This document shows positions 49,201 through 60,996 of a stretch of DNA of 64,000 bases, one piece after another. The stretch comes from Macrocybe gigantea. Its lineage: Eukaryota; Basidiomycota; Agaricomycetes; Agaricales; Callistosporiaceae. Where the stretch lies: assembly GCA_011319805.1 (NCBI GenBank), contig SJRY01000068.1, positions 124,001 to 188,000 on the forward strand, written 5' to 3'. The position numbers and the translations under genes are program-made. Each line of letters starts with the position of its first letter. The stretch's first letter is position 1. The notes beneath the pieces were generated by a model, which made no database searches, was not told the DNA's origin, and worked only from the letters and a program-made list of their open reading frames with translations.

Positions 49201-52200
49201 GAAGGTCTGTCGAAGTCATTAACTAGAATGAAGATGAGGTTATTAATGCCACTTACGCCAGGTGGCGATTTGAAAAAATCTGCCAGATCCATAGTCCAGT
49301 CGAAATCCGGATATAGGTTACAAGCGAAACCGTTCAGAGATATCAGCACTCGCGATTCCTTGGAAGAGGACGCCGTAGTCCTCGAGACAAACCGCACTCG
49401 CACTATTGGGTGGGTCGTTGACAACTAAAAGATCCAACATGTCAATGGCCCTGAGTGAACACCTCCATATGTTCCTACGCACAAGCCTGCGGGGCGCCAT
49501 AAGCGAGAAGAACGTTTGATGCATATCGGATTGAGTAGGTACGCTGATGTTGGCATCCAACATGTTCACGGAGAGAGCCGTCTCGTTCTGATGTGACGAT
49601 AGCGCGGTGTGAGCGGCCAGGCGGTAGAAACGACATGCCACACAAACCTTCTCATTCGAACTCGTGGAAGCGTCCAAACTCAGGTCAGAAGCCCAACAGA
49701 TAATAGGGCGCGGGTGGGTATCAATGTGGGGAACAAGCATTCTGACATACGCTAAATGGCAGGTCTGCTAAATGAGAGTGTCTCAACGAATCGCGCGCCG
49801 TACCTTCGGAGACCGCCACATGAACTGTGATACCAGTAGGCCCTGTGTCGGCGCCACTGCTGAAGAGGCCAGCACTGCTAGCACGCGATTTGTTGAAGAA
49901 GCGACTTCCGATGATACTGTCGGTGCTAAGTTCGGGATCAGTGGCATATTCAGTCGCCGTAAACTGAGACACATCGTCAGCCCAATACTGCAGACCGTCT
50001 AAGGTGTGTTTGGAGATATCCATGCAGAGGGAAGGAATATCAAGCCTCAGGCCCAAGGAACTACGGTCCCCAGACGTAATAACGACCCGTGGAAACAGCA
50101 GCGACGGGACCGCGTCTGTTGTCAGGTCGTCTTTTGTATGACTACGCAACAACAGGGCACCAGACGACAGAAATGTAACAGCTTCTGTGAGTCTAGAGGG
50201 TGCATATGCAGCGAGAAACCGTTGAAATTCTCCCATCAGAATGGCATCCCCAAGGGGGGTTGTTTGGTGCGTTGCAAACCGAACGCTCGTGGCGGGAGGT
50301 CGTTCATTGGTGATGGTGATAGCATAGACGTCCAGTACGAGAGCTCCTGATCGCAAAGAACGTCCAACGGGAGGCGGGCATCGAACTTGGACGCGAATCA
50401 TTTTCAGATGCGCTTTGAATCTGAGATTCGCCCAACCAACTGATTTATGCTGGAGCAGTGCGTTGAGTATCTTGTCACAAGGAGAAATTGACCAAGCGCT
50501 TACCTTTGGAGTTACATTGTGATATTGGCCTCTTGGAATGTAAGTCCCCCTGTCATGATCAGATTCAGCCTCAGATTTATTTTCCGCGACGTCTGGAAAA
50601 TTCTCGTCCGGTGACGCGGGATGAAGTTCAGGAGAAGCTTCAGGCAAGCTTCCACTTGTTGAAAGTGCAGGCGAGGGAAATCCCTGTTCTTTGAAATGCC
50701 GTTCAATCTTCATGGAGGCCAAGTACTGGAGGAGGCCATGGGGCTTCAAGAATTGGGCCAGATCCATAAAGAAATGAAGCGGAATAATTTCGATCTCCAG
50801 GTCCAATTCCGGTTGTTCTGACGATTCCACCATATGCAAAATCGTCTTGAAATTCAATGTCACAGCGGGTGGTAGTTTGGACTGGATCAATTCCTCTGCA
50901 GACCAGGCAACACGATCCGGTGAGCGTAGACGTGATCTAGGAGACCCAAAGATATTGTGATCGGCTCTTTCGCGCTTTCGTTTGCCCCTGTAGCGCCATC
51001 TGTTCAGTTTGATGCCATAGTCTTCGTGCTTCGTATCTGTCCAATCAATGACTTCAAAAGTGGGAAGATGAGGTTCAGATCCGGGATTTGGAGGGAAGGG
51101 AGTGTGAAAATGTTCATGCTGATACTGTAATGGGAGATGGTAGTCTGTGATTAGAATGGGGCTTGACTTGATAGACCCTATTTTGGTAGACGAGGTGGAA
51201 GATGCGGTAAAGAAGAAGGCGGAAATGTCTTGCAGTTTAAAACTCAGATCCGTGGTGGTAGTGGGAAGAGAAGACGGCTCCGACGTCAGCATTGGCTCTT
51301 GTGGCTTTTTACCAAAAAGCGCGGAAGTGGACAGGCTGTCGAAATGCAACCGAAGATAATCATAACCAAGGGGTAGGGGTAGGAGCGGCTTCTCGTAGAA
51401 AGAATTGAGCAAGGTCCGCTGTCGGGTAGATTCCGCCGTCGATGGACAGAAAAGCAGTAAAACCACAACGCCGCGTATCTCTGCCTCCACTGCCATGGTA
51501 CGAGAATTTATTGTCGAAGACGCTGAATTCACGCCGGAACGCCCGCTTCCACCAAGATGTCTAGAGAAGGTCTCTAGTAAAGAAGAAATCCTACGGACAT
51601 GCCAAGCCTTCAGAGCACATGCCAGGACGCCAGCGGCAAAACGAAGGTGCAATGTTTCATTATTGCATGTGTTCTCGAGCACTGCTTGAGGGTCCGATGA
51701 TATAGGGGAGCCTTGGTAGCTAGTCGAAGCTTGGAACGTAAAAGAAAGCTCCAATGGCGTCGAGCCACTGGAGATGATTATATCCTCCTCATTAATACTG
51801 TCGTTAAACGGATCGTTATCGTGGCTTGATAGTTCTTCGGGAATAGGGACTGAAGAAACAGCGCTGTGATACATGCTGCTTGCAGCCATATCCGAGGCCA
51901 CGCTGGACAGCGGTGGCAGGTAGGCGAGCGACTGGGACATGTGGAATTGAGCTTCTTCATCCAACGATGACGTTGAAGATGACGTTGACGAGTATGAATA
52001 CCCCGACAAAGGATTAGACGAGGGATCCGCACGAGTTCGTCGAGTTGAGCTGATGTCTTGAGGCATTTGAAGGTGGCGAACGGTAATTATGAAATTGAAG
52101 ACCGATAATTTGCGCGACATTACTAAATCCTCAGTTTGAGCTCCACGAACGTCTCCTTCGGTACGGAAGCGGATTTCAGGTATGGAGACGGTTAAGCTCA

Positions 52201-52942
52201 TATTTCCAGGATGCACAATGGTGACTTTCGTATCCCGGGCGTCGAACTCGAACCGCGCCAACAGTCGTTCGATGAAGGACGCAAAAAGAGACACGCCAGC
52301 AGGGTCTAAATCTGCAGACGTCGCCTCGATTTCCGTCGCCTGAAACGAGTCCAGTCCCAGACCACCGGGGACATTGGCAGAAGCGTCGGCTTGTGAAGCC
52401 AATACGCCGAGGTCAGTTGAAGCTCCTGGATGCGGAACATCTTCGGCAGAAAGTTCTTCGTGAATGAACGACTCGGCCATAGATGCAACAGACTGCGCCA
52501 AATTGGTGCTTGTCGCATTTTGTTCCCAGTCCGGGCGAACGTGAAAGGTCAGTTGAAGGGACTCCATAACAACACCCAAACTCGACGTTAACGGATTGGG
52601 CCATGGAATGCGAGCAATAATTGAGGATGCAAATCCGTCATGGAGAACCAACGGATAGTCCGACAGCAGATCATTGATAGCCTATGTGAATTGTTGGTAC
52701 ATGCAAGGGGGTTTCCAGCATCTCATCGTACTCACTTCATGATTCAACTCCAAGTCACTGACTTGAACGTAGCCCGCCCCGATTTGAGAGTCGATCTGGC
52801 GTTGGTCGAGCTGACCAGGCTTCAAAAAATGACCCAAGGATCTCCTTAACACAAACGAGATGAACCGGCGTTGGAGATTAGTTGGAAAAGCGAAGTTTAG
52901 AGATGGGAATCGAGGAATCCAGGACGAGTACCACTGAGACAT
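46209..52942 (-). CDS. atg2: autophagy-related lipid-transfer protein ATG2
   Basis: Bridge-like lipid transfer protein that feeds phospholipid from the ER into the growing autophagosome membrane with Atg9 and Atg18. The chorein-type N-terminus [20 protein letters not shown] and [20 protein letters not shown] leads into a very long beta-groove. One exon of about 2.9 kb (52651-about 49750) holds FLLDYPLV-like strands and low-complexity loops. The C-terminal Atg2 region ends [40 protein letters not shown] and [20 protein letters not shown]. Roughly 15 exons. It is among the largest genes here; length fits the family (about 1900-2100 residues). Confidence 0.93.
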
Positions 52943-53115
52943 TGTGGCGAGGTAGAGCGCTGGCAGAAGGCAGGAAACGCGGCTCCCAGCGGTGAGAGCA
53001 TTTATCTTGCGAGCTCTTGCCAAGCGACCATGACGCAGGGATCTGTATTTGGTGTTGATTGCCTCGCCTTCTTACGGAACGATAAATACAGTATACAGTA
53101 CATGATGCGATAGAA

Positions 53116-54542
53116 TTATGGCGGTGTGCAAGAGAAATGACATTCATCAGTTGTAGTATATATGAATCCTTCGTTCAGCAGGAAGTTTATCGAAGATCTG
53201 GCAATGCGGTGAGGGCAGCTGAATTAGAGAGCAAACCTTGCGCACTTACGAAAAAATTTCTTTCGTCATATCTCTGTGCTTGTTCTTCAGACTTTGTATG
53301 ATAACGTCGACGGAAACACCTTCCTCATTCGTTCTGGGTATCTGATCAGAGATAGGAGGATATAACGATTTGTGCTGATCCCCAGCTTGCTGGATGCAAA
53401 GCAGGATGTTTCTCTCTAGCAAGCTTAAATGCGAGTATGGATCTCGCTTGGCCATACGGGATCTGACGGGGGATATGTTTGAGAGACATGCCGAGAGAGA
53501 ACAACGAGATCCTTACACCGGACTTGACCGGGACACACGAGTGGATGAAGGACCGGTCTTCGTCCGCACCCGCGAATTGGTTCCATAAGTCTCGATCTGG
53601 GCACGCCTCTTAGGAGTTCGTGTATGGCCATGTGGGATTTCCCCGATAGAAAGACCGCGACCGAATTGAGAGACAAGCATGGGTTGATTTGCATCCACAT
53701 CACCGCTTTCTTCTCCACCATCTTCAGAATCATCGGCTGTAAGATCAATAAGATCAATGCCATTATTTTGGTTGGTCACGTCCTCTTTTTCCTCGCCGGG
53801 AGGGCGAATTGTAGGCGGTTGCGACTGCTCCACCGATTCTTGTACCGCATCACTGAGCGGACGTCCATAAGGAGTAGGGTTGGGTAGGTCGGGTGGACCG
53901 CGCTCATAATGCAGGGTGTCTGCGATTACACGCAAGATGTGGTAGTATGGTTGGTAGGGATTCGAAACTAGTGTTATTTTGCCATCAGCGAGATCGATGC
54001 TTCGACAATCGTGGTAGGCCTTGAGCTTCCCGACAACGCACACATAAGGAAAATTGCTAAATTTGAAGGTGAGGCGCGTGTCGCAATTCCAAATGTCGAT
54101 GTGATGACTTACGAGGCTCCCTCAAGGTCAAGCCCATATTCCTGATCGTCGTCACCCCTAATCCATTTTCGGGCCTTGATTTTCCCGGTCCCGTCATCCA
54201 AGTCGTAGTCTATCCACCGAGAATACTTGTCTCGGAAACTGAGATTGGCAACCAGCACGAACTGGCTTGGCATGAATCATAGTTGTCTTTGAAAAATGGA
54301 AACTGGAAGCTCACCTTCTCAAGTACTCGATCGTCAATTTTGAAGGGGGCACTATTGTGCATCCGTGTCGCCGCCAGTAGTTGGGAAACGGTGACATGAC
54401 GCACGGCTTTCGCGACGTCGAACCGTGGAGGTTCCTGCTCAGGCTATGCTCAGCAGACAAGATGGCACTACCATAACACGCCGAATGTCACACGTACGGA
54501 AGAATACATGGAGTCATCGAGAAACGATGCAGAGATCTGCAT
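53116..54542 (-). CDS. RPA2-type OB-fold/winged-helix protein, divergent paralogue
   Basis: Resembles the 32-kDa subunit of replication protein A but differs from the neighbour. It starts MQISASFLDDSMYSS; exon 2 reads EPPRFDVAKAVRHVTVSQLL. The OB fold gives VCVVGKLKAYHDCRSIDLAD and HILRVIADTLHYERGPPDLP. A long acidic linker with IDLIDLTADDSED (53720-53761, SUMO-interaction-like) follows. The C-terminal winged helix is HLSLLERNILLCIQQAGDQH, VDVIIQSLKNKHRDMTKEIF, spliced to SSINFLLNEGFIYTTTDECH. The splice (donor TC|GTAAGT near 53249, acceptor ccag) gives the RPA2-like end and stop at 53116. Function is inferred from fold. Confidence 0.82.
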
Positions 54543-54670
54543 TGAGCTGAAGGGCAGAGGCGTACGAATTCAAATTCAATTGTCAGTTGAGCTACAGTAG
54601 GTTAGGCCATCTCCGATCAATCAGCATGACACCTCGATACAGATTACACTAGACACCGAGTACTGACACA

Positions 54671-55783
54671 TCACGAAGAAACTTCAAAATGCGAGTCGTC
54701 TATTGTTGTGTATACAGCGCCTTCGTCCATTAGTTTGTCCAAAGCATCGCTGACAGAGAAACATAAGTTTTTTTTTGGCGCCAAGTGTCGCGTAGCATTG
54801 ATCCTACCTAATTTTGTTTGCATCCCCGTATTTGCTGACAGCTCTTGTGATGTCTGACACATGTATACCCATATCACCTTTGGGTTGTTCGTTGAGAAAC
54901 TTGAGAATGGCACGGTGCAAAGCAGGGTAGTGCGAAAATTGATCGTTTATGGCTGAGGGTTGAGATGGATTTGAGTAAGCAGATGCATCACGAGTCGTGA
55001 CTGCCGGCGCGTCGGGTTGTGATTGTACGGCTAGAAAATGATACAGTGAATAAGACGACACGCAGAAGGGATACAGCATACAGGCCCTCGTTCGATTGTC
55101 AGAGTAACAGCAATGCACTCCAGGATATGGAAGTATATTTCATGCGGATCGCGCACGACTTTGATGTGGTTCGCGTTAATATATCGTTTGTTCCCGAATG
55201 TTTTCAGGGAGCCTGTTACTCGGACGTTCATGCCCTGGCTATTCAGGCGTCAAGGGAAATGGAGAACACGAAGAGAAGACATTAGGCGCACTCGATTCCA
55301 CCCCACTTCGCTATATCCTCTTCACTTGTAGAATCAATCCAGTGACGCGTTTCAATACGACCTGTCCCATCCTCGATCCAGTACACTGAATTTGTCGTTT
55401 GGGTTTGTATGTTCGTTACTTGGCCTACAATGGTGATCTTTTTGCACATCAGATTCGGGACTAGAATAAAGTGCCCAGATGATTACCTGCCCAACTTCCG
55501 CATCGTCCACCATCCATTCAGCATCGGTATGCGCCTGGGTGGCCTTGACGACTTGCGCGACTGTGAGAGGGCGTAATGAATGCGATGTATCTTTGTTCTA
55601 CGGGAGAATGTTTGCTTGTCAACCTCATGCGAATACTGTTACTTACTCTCAGGCCGCCTGGGCTGCCGCTGGCGCTGTATGGCGAACCCTGTACATAACC
55701 GCCACCACCATAGTAATCATTGACTTAAAGATGTCACTGAGCAAGGACACGAGATATACGTGCATAGACGTACATTGGCTCAT
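54671..55783 (-). CDS. rfa2: replication protein A 32-kDa subunit (RPA2/Ssb2)
   Basis: Middle subunit of the single-strand DNA binding trimer in replication, repair and recombination. Exon 1 is only 10 nt (55783-55774), giving MSQF-NDYYGGGGYVQGSPY after splicing. The Ser/Gly-rich N-terminus (GSPYSASGSPGGLRVSR) is the usual phosphorylation region. The OB fold has VTIVGQVTNIQTQTTNSVYW and TGSLKTFGNKRYINANHIKV, HILECIAVTLTIERGP. The winged helix reads ALHRAILKFLNEQPKGDMGI and ends DEGAVYTTIDDSHFEVSS. It lies 128 bp upstream of a divergent paralogue in the same orientation. Confidence 0.92.
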
Positions 55784-55814
55784 CGTCTTGAAGGCTGGGC
55801 AGCTTGTTCGTGCG

Positions 55815-55850
55815 ACGCGTCGAGGACAAATAATAAAAAGACGTCACGCG
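55815..55850. promoter_or_regulatory. MCB-like box upstream of RPA2
   Basis: ACGCGT at 55815-55820 and a second ACGCG at 55846-55850, 32 and 63 bases before the RPA2 start. ACGCGT is the MBF site of G1/S genes in fungi, and RPA2 is an S-phase gene; use here is inferred. Confidence 0.5.
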
Positions 55851-55965
55851 AGTTTGACCGTGTATGCTTATCTAATCACGAATAAAACTTGGGAGCTTGA
55901 GCCTAAGCATTGGAGTGGAGAGAATTCATTATATGGCTATTATTAACATAGATTCCATGCGTTTT

Positions 55966-58900
55966 TCACTGGCAATACGCCGAACAGATACGACTCAGAC
56001 CTTTGCCGACGCCATCCAAGACCTTTTTACGCGCCTCTGTCACTCTTTTCGCAACTCCGACCAAGAAGTCCTGGTCAATCTGCATCCAGAATTAGAGACA
56101 GTAACATTCATGGAAAGCCACGGACCTCGGCTGAGATATTGCTTTTTTCGACAAGAGTCTTTCGGCTATCGGCAGAGCCCTGTGCCCCACCGAGTTTGAG
56201 TAGATCGGCGGAGATGTCTTGTAGCACGGCGATCGCGTTAGCCCGTAGCGTCTTGAACGACGAAGCAAGCTGTGAGATAAAACATGAACCACGAGTGCCA
56301 ACATAGAAACACGTCAACCCGAACCGCTCCAAGTTTGTGCATTTTCACGACGGATGGTGACTTGAAACGAATCGTCTCAATCGTGAAAAGTAACAAGGCC
56401 TGCAATCAGTTGTCAACATGACGTCCGTCCAGCTTCAGCTTCACAATGCCCATGCCAACCTCCTGTGCTAGTGTTGCAACATGCAGGGCCGGAACGGGAG
56501 AAGCAGAGGCCTGGACATCTATGAAGCGCTTGCCCAATTCTGTCGCACAGCGCAACAACAAAGATCAGATATGACAAATTACCGATCAAAAACCACCCTC
56601 ACTGTTGAAATGTCCATGGACAATATCAGGAGCATCTGTTGGCGGCGGACATTCTTCGTCCTTCTTACCATTTGTAGCCGCTCCATTCAAAGCTTGTAGA
56701 TCTACTCCTTTGAGTGGATGCCCAGTCTTTTGTTCCGTTTGTTTCGCGGCTTCAGCTAGCACTACAGCGGCGGGTGGGCGGATGTGGTCGTGGTATGGGC
56801 CGAGCCAAGTAGCAAGCGCATATGCAAATGCCGCGAAGTCACGTTCATCCGCTGTGAGCTGGCGGGAGATCAGCCGTAATGCTCGGCAGAGAAATATACC
56901 TACGCACCTCCGAAAGTTCTTCCTCGTCCTTTTCAGCGAGGCGCTCTTTCAGAGATGGCTTATCTCCTTGATTCACATTCTGTTTTGGACGATCTCCGAT
57001 CAAGAGCTTCTCCTCCACTGTATCGTCAAGGTCACTTCCTTGCTGGAGAGCTCTGACGTACAGTTTGAGGAATGACCGGAGCCAACCAAGCTAAATGCCT
57101 CGTTAGAGATATAATGAACCTGTGGTTAGCAATTAGTCTCAACCTTTTCAGGCCCGTCGAATAATTGAGTCTGCTTATCTATCCCTGGGATTATTCTGGG
57201 CTGGTAGTTAGAAAGAATAGCGTGGTCCCTGTTGTCATAATGCACTGAACTAACATATAACGAGCAATCCCATCGAATGTTTTATTGACTCACCACGGTC
57301 GAAGACAAATTTAAGTTCGATGAGCTCCATATCGATGATATCTGAAGTAATTTGCTCATGTGTCAGACGCATACGAAGATGTTCCATCTTCATGAGATCC
57401 CGCTGTAGAGAATTGTCCAGGCGATCTTCGAAGCCAATGAATTCCGGAATCTAAAGCACGTATATTGACTTGAGAATTGTCCTTGGGATCGCTGTATGGT
57501 AGAAAAGGATTCACCTGGGAATATTTTTCGGCAGTAAATGCTCGAACCACGAAATCACCCGTCTAATACACGTCCATGCATGAGTCAGATTGTAACAACA
57601 GTCACAGAAGAAAACAAACGTCTTGCGAATTACTGAGATAAATTTGGGTGGCTTCTAGGCATTCGCTAGCCCACGTCAAATCTCCTGTGGAGGCCAAAGA
57701 GAATGTTGATGCCCTCGAAAGTGCAAAATGAGAGAGTGTATCGTTTTGAATTTGCTTTATTTGCAGGTTGCGGTAATGTTCCAGGGCCAAAGACGGAGCG
57801 CCTGGTGAACCGGGTAAATTAGATGGTGTAGCCCGATACCACATTGGGACGTACCCAACAATCGATATATTCGAATGAGCAACAAACGAGCTTGGAAAGA
57901 ATGCTTGCTCTTTGTCAGGGCAAATTCCAGGACCGCAGCCGCATCGAAAAGGTGTGCGTCATCCGCCGTCAGCTTCCAAAGGTTGATCAATGCGTTGCCA
58001 GCCAGAAGAACAAGGTCATCAGCCGGTTGGAGCTCGGTCGTGGCCAGATCGACTCCCAACTTCAAACCCTCCAGGTAATGCTTAAGATAGAGCGTGACGC
58101 GCTGAGATTCCGCCTCCACGCTCAGCTCAGCCTCTGATAGCGAGTAGCGCAGGAGTTTGATTGCATTGATTACTCGCCACAACTCGTTTAGAGTTTTCTT
58201 TCGGCGAGATTTAATGTCGATCGAGTATAGGATCTGTAACACTTACAAACGAAGAGGCATGGCTATCCAGGAAAGTCGTCCAGCTGGACAACTCCTCCGA
58301 TTCCAATACCACATAAGGTTTCAAGTCCTCAAAACAGCAGGCCTTATCCCCGAATTTCTCGAAGTACGCCTTCATTTGTTCCACCAGCCGTGAAGGTTCT
58401 AAAGTGGAATATGAATAGATATTTGAGATGTATCCTCTGTACGGCTTTACCTGAGAGGCCATGGTGACGCGCACGGCGTTCTAGTTCCAGAAGGGCTAGA
58501 GTAGCGGAACGATCTTTGGGACCGTCCTCTTCTACCAGCTGGGCAAACAGCACGCGTGTTTTCAACATATGTTCACGACATTTGCCCTCTGCCTCGGCTG
58601 AAGGAGGCTCTGTTCCAGCAGTTAAATAACAGAAAGTGGCCTCCAAAACGGAAAGGAATTCCAGCCAATTGCGACTCCTGTTCACTTGACTGTCAGAAAA
58701 ACAGGCCGTTTATAAGTGATAGACGCATTGACTTCTTGTCAACAATCCTCGTTTCCGCAATTGCAGCCTCTTCCTGAATCATGCCTCTGGACCTCCAGAT
58801 CGCCCGGCGAAGTTCATCACACGACAAGTTCGTATCACAGATACTCTTGCCCACTTCGCTATCCAGGAGTCTATGAGCTTCGTCGAAGAGTTCCAGTTTC

Positions 58901-59777
58901 TGCAGAATGGATAGATGAAGATAGAACCGGTCCGCGCTGAGATGGGGTGGTGTCGATGAAGATGAAAGCATTCTGTGTGCCAATTTGTACAGAATTGGTC
59001 GCATGCTCTCAGGGGTAGTGATGTCATCGGCCTAGATGAGAGTATGAAATGTTCAAGTGAATACAAAAGGGAGCATTCTCCAACGCACTTGAAGGATAGC
59101 ACTTATGACACTCCAATAGATGTACCTATCATCTTTAAATTGCTTGTGCATCTTGGTCGCGATCTATTCAGAGGACTAAGATATATAGCTTCCGACCGCA
59201 AAGTTGATTATTTACCTGCTGTGCGGACTTCCATTGGCCTGCCCGAACATTAGCGAAGAACGTTTGCGCACCCAGCTCTTCATTCAGAGGCTGCTGTTTG
59301 AAGGCCTCTTCGAACATGGTGACCATGTCTTTATCTAAGACCAGACGGAATATACTTGTCAATTCTCCGATCCCATTGCATATTCATCACGAACTTACGC
59401 CGACCCAACCCTCGAAGAACATGCATCATAGCCGTCAGCACTGCATCTCCCGTTGGCTTCAATTCTAGCACTTCGTCACAGAGTACTAGGGATTCTTCTA
59501 CTTTTTGGGACCGAACCAGTGCCAACGCCTTCAGCGCCTACATGGCATAGACATGTCAGAGCCTAACTACACGTCCAAAGGAAATCACCTTACTTTCAAC
59601 AGGTCGCTTTTGGGATGCTTCTTTAACAGCTTGTTACAAGCCACGATGGCGGCTTTATTTGACCCGGTGTCCAGGGCATCTGTCGAGAGTCTGTATAGCC
59701 AGCGAGAAATAACGACAGTGTCGGTGAAGAAGCTGACCGTAGATGGGACGAATTTGGCGGTCAAAGGCAGCGGACAT
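55966..59777 (-). CDS. mdm20: NatB N-acetyltransferase auxiliary subunit NAA25/Mdm20
   Basis: Ribosome-bound TPR scaffold of the NatB complex, which acetylates proteins starting Met-Asp, Met-Glu or Met-Asn. It starts MSAAFDRQIRPIY and, after an intron, DALDTGSNKAAIVACNKLLK KHPKSDLLKA in the first TPR, then LVRSQKVEESLVLCDEVLEL. Further TPR helices fill the middle (LLLIRIYRLLGTSQCGIGLH, PRIIPGIDKQTQLFDGPEKL). The C-terminal part has ALLLFTIETIRFKSPSVVKM, LASSFKTLRANAIAVLQDIS and VGVAKRVTEARKKVLDGVGK. About 20 exons. Start at 59777 is the only ATG that gives the family N-terminus. Confidence 0.88.
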
Positions 59778-59951
59778 TCCCAACGACTTCAAGGAGACGG
59801 TATCAGAACTGCAGATTCGGAAGGACGAGTAGAGTCGATGGTCACGGTAGTTGCGAGTGGGAGTAGCCGATCATTTATGTACAAAAAAATTTGATTATTT
59901 AATTACGCGCTCCCATTGGTTCCGACCGCCACGCCTTTCTGCTCATAGCCC

Positions 59952-60172
59952 ATGCCCCCTGCCTTGCTTTCACGGTAAGCCTTTGTTGCTGCCTGGCTTC
60001 GCTCCTCTGACGAGTCTCCAGCTGGTTAGACCCATTGTTGGGCGTATTCACGGGTTTCTTCGCCTACTACCTCTACGAAACTCACCCGAGGACTGAGCTT
60101 CCGCCCGAGCAGAGATTGTCTGCCCTTCTCAAGTGGAAATGGTCCAAAAACCGACGAAGACTACAGAATTAG
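59952..60172 (+). CDS. nce101: NCE101 (non-classical export protein 1 family)
   Basis: Tiny fungal membrane protein implicated in non-classical secretion in yeast. Two exons (59952-59974 and 60022-60172) join through CG|C to give 57 residues. It starts MPPALLSRWLDPLLGVFTGF, then FAYYLYETHPR: the LDPLL...YYxYE core and one membrane helix of the family. A basic tail ends SKNRRRLQN. Exon 1 has 23 nt, so single-ORF calling misses this gene. It diverges from NAA25, 174 bp away. Confidence 0.87.
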
Positions 60173-60365
60173 GCCGGAGGTGACATCGCGTAGCGTGTCG
60201 TGGCTGATATTACTCTCCATTACGTGCAATCCAGTTTTCTGAGCATGCACCAACACAGCATGGAAACGTCCAGGATCATCGATTAGCCGAGGTGGATTAG
60301 TATTGCCTCGGGACATTCACTTGTGCAATATTTCTGCCGTAATTTAGTGCCCGCCCGACAGTTCT

Positions 60366-60894
60366 TCATTGCTGCGTCAACGCGTTCTGCAGCGCCGACA
60401 TCACGCCGCGGAACACAGCCTGCCTCCTGTCCTCATCATCTGAATACTTGCGGAGGGAAAGGCCAACAATGATGCTCCGGCGCGAGCCTTCAGTAGAGCC
60501 GTGGCCCTCCGCAGTCCAGACCATGGTGGCGATCTGAGAAGCGTAGATCGAGTACAGGGTTTTCATCTCATCGGAGGGGGCACTCCCAAACAAGGTGGTC
60601 AATTCGATCGCCGGGGATGGGGATGGCAAAGTGGAATCATCAGATGGCGCGCCATCTGGTGTTGGAGGTTCAGAATGCGAGATCTGGACGGTGTCGGGGA
60701 TTGTTGCCTGGATCTGAATTGCTTCTTCATTAACACCAAACGCATGCGGCCGCTGGAGATGACAAACGACGTACAAGTGACCCGACCTTCCCGGACTGGG
60801 TAACTAGCACCAGGATGCGGTCGGCGTAAGGCTGTATCACGATCTGTGTAGAATGACCTGCTAGGACTTTGGAAAGCTGCTTTGGGACGATCAT
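60366..60894 (-). CDS. proteasome assembly chaperone 3 (PAC3/Psmg3-like)
   Basis: PAC3-PAC4 heterodimers guide alpha-ring assembly of the 20S proteasome. Exons 60894-60775 and 60713-60366 give 155 residues. The core reads VLAGHSTQIVIQPYADRILV and LVTQSGKVGSLIQATIP, matching the family's VTQxGKxGSL strand pair. An acidic/Pro loop (EPPTPDGAPSDDSTLPSPSP) follows, then IVGLSLRKYSDDEDRRQAVF and RGVMSALQNALTQQ. The splice at the L/I of GSLIQATIP supports the model. The fungal loop is longer than in human PSMG3. Confidence 0.8.
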
Positions 60895-60996
60895 CGAGGT
60901 TTATGGGACCACCCAAAAGTCATTGGGATTACGTAAGGGTGAATGGCCCACGTCTAGTTCAGGCTACCAGCTTGGTACCAACCAACCATCCTCAAC
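60895..60996. promoter_or_regulatory. 102-bp divergent promoter PAC3/MED16
   Basis: The two start codons are 102 bp apart. No strong known box is seen; a 5' leader intron is possible for either gene. Confidence 0.35.

Noticed and set aside
53116..54542. RPA2-like paralogue as a decayed copy of RPA2
   Set aside because: Frame, splice sites and both domains are intact, and the conserved C-terminus is reached through a normal intron.
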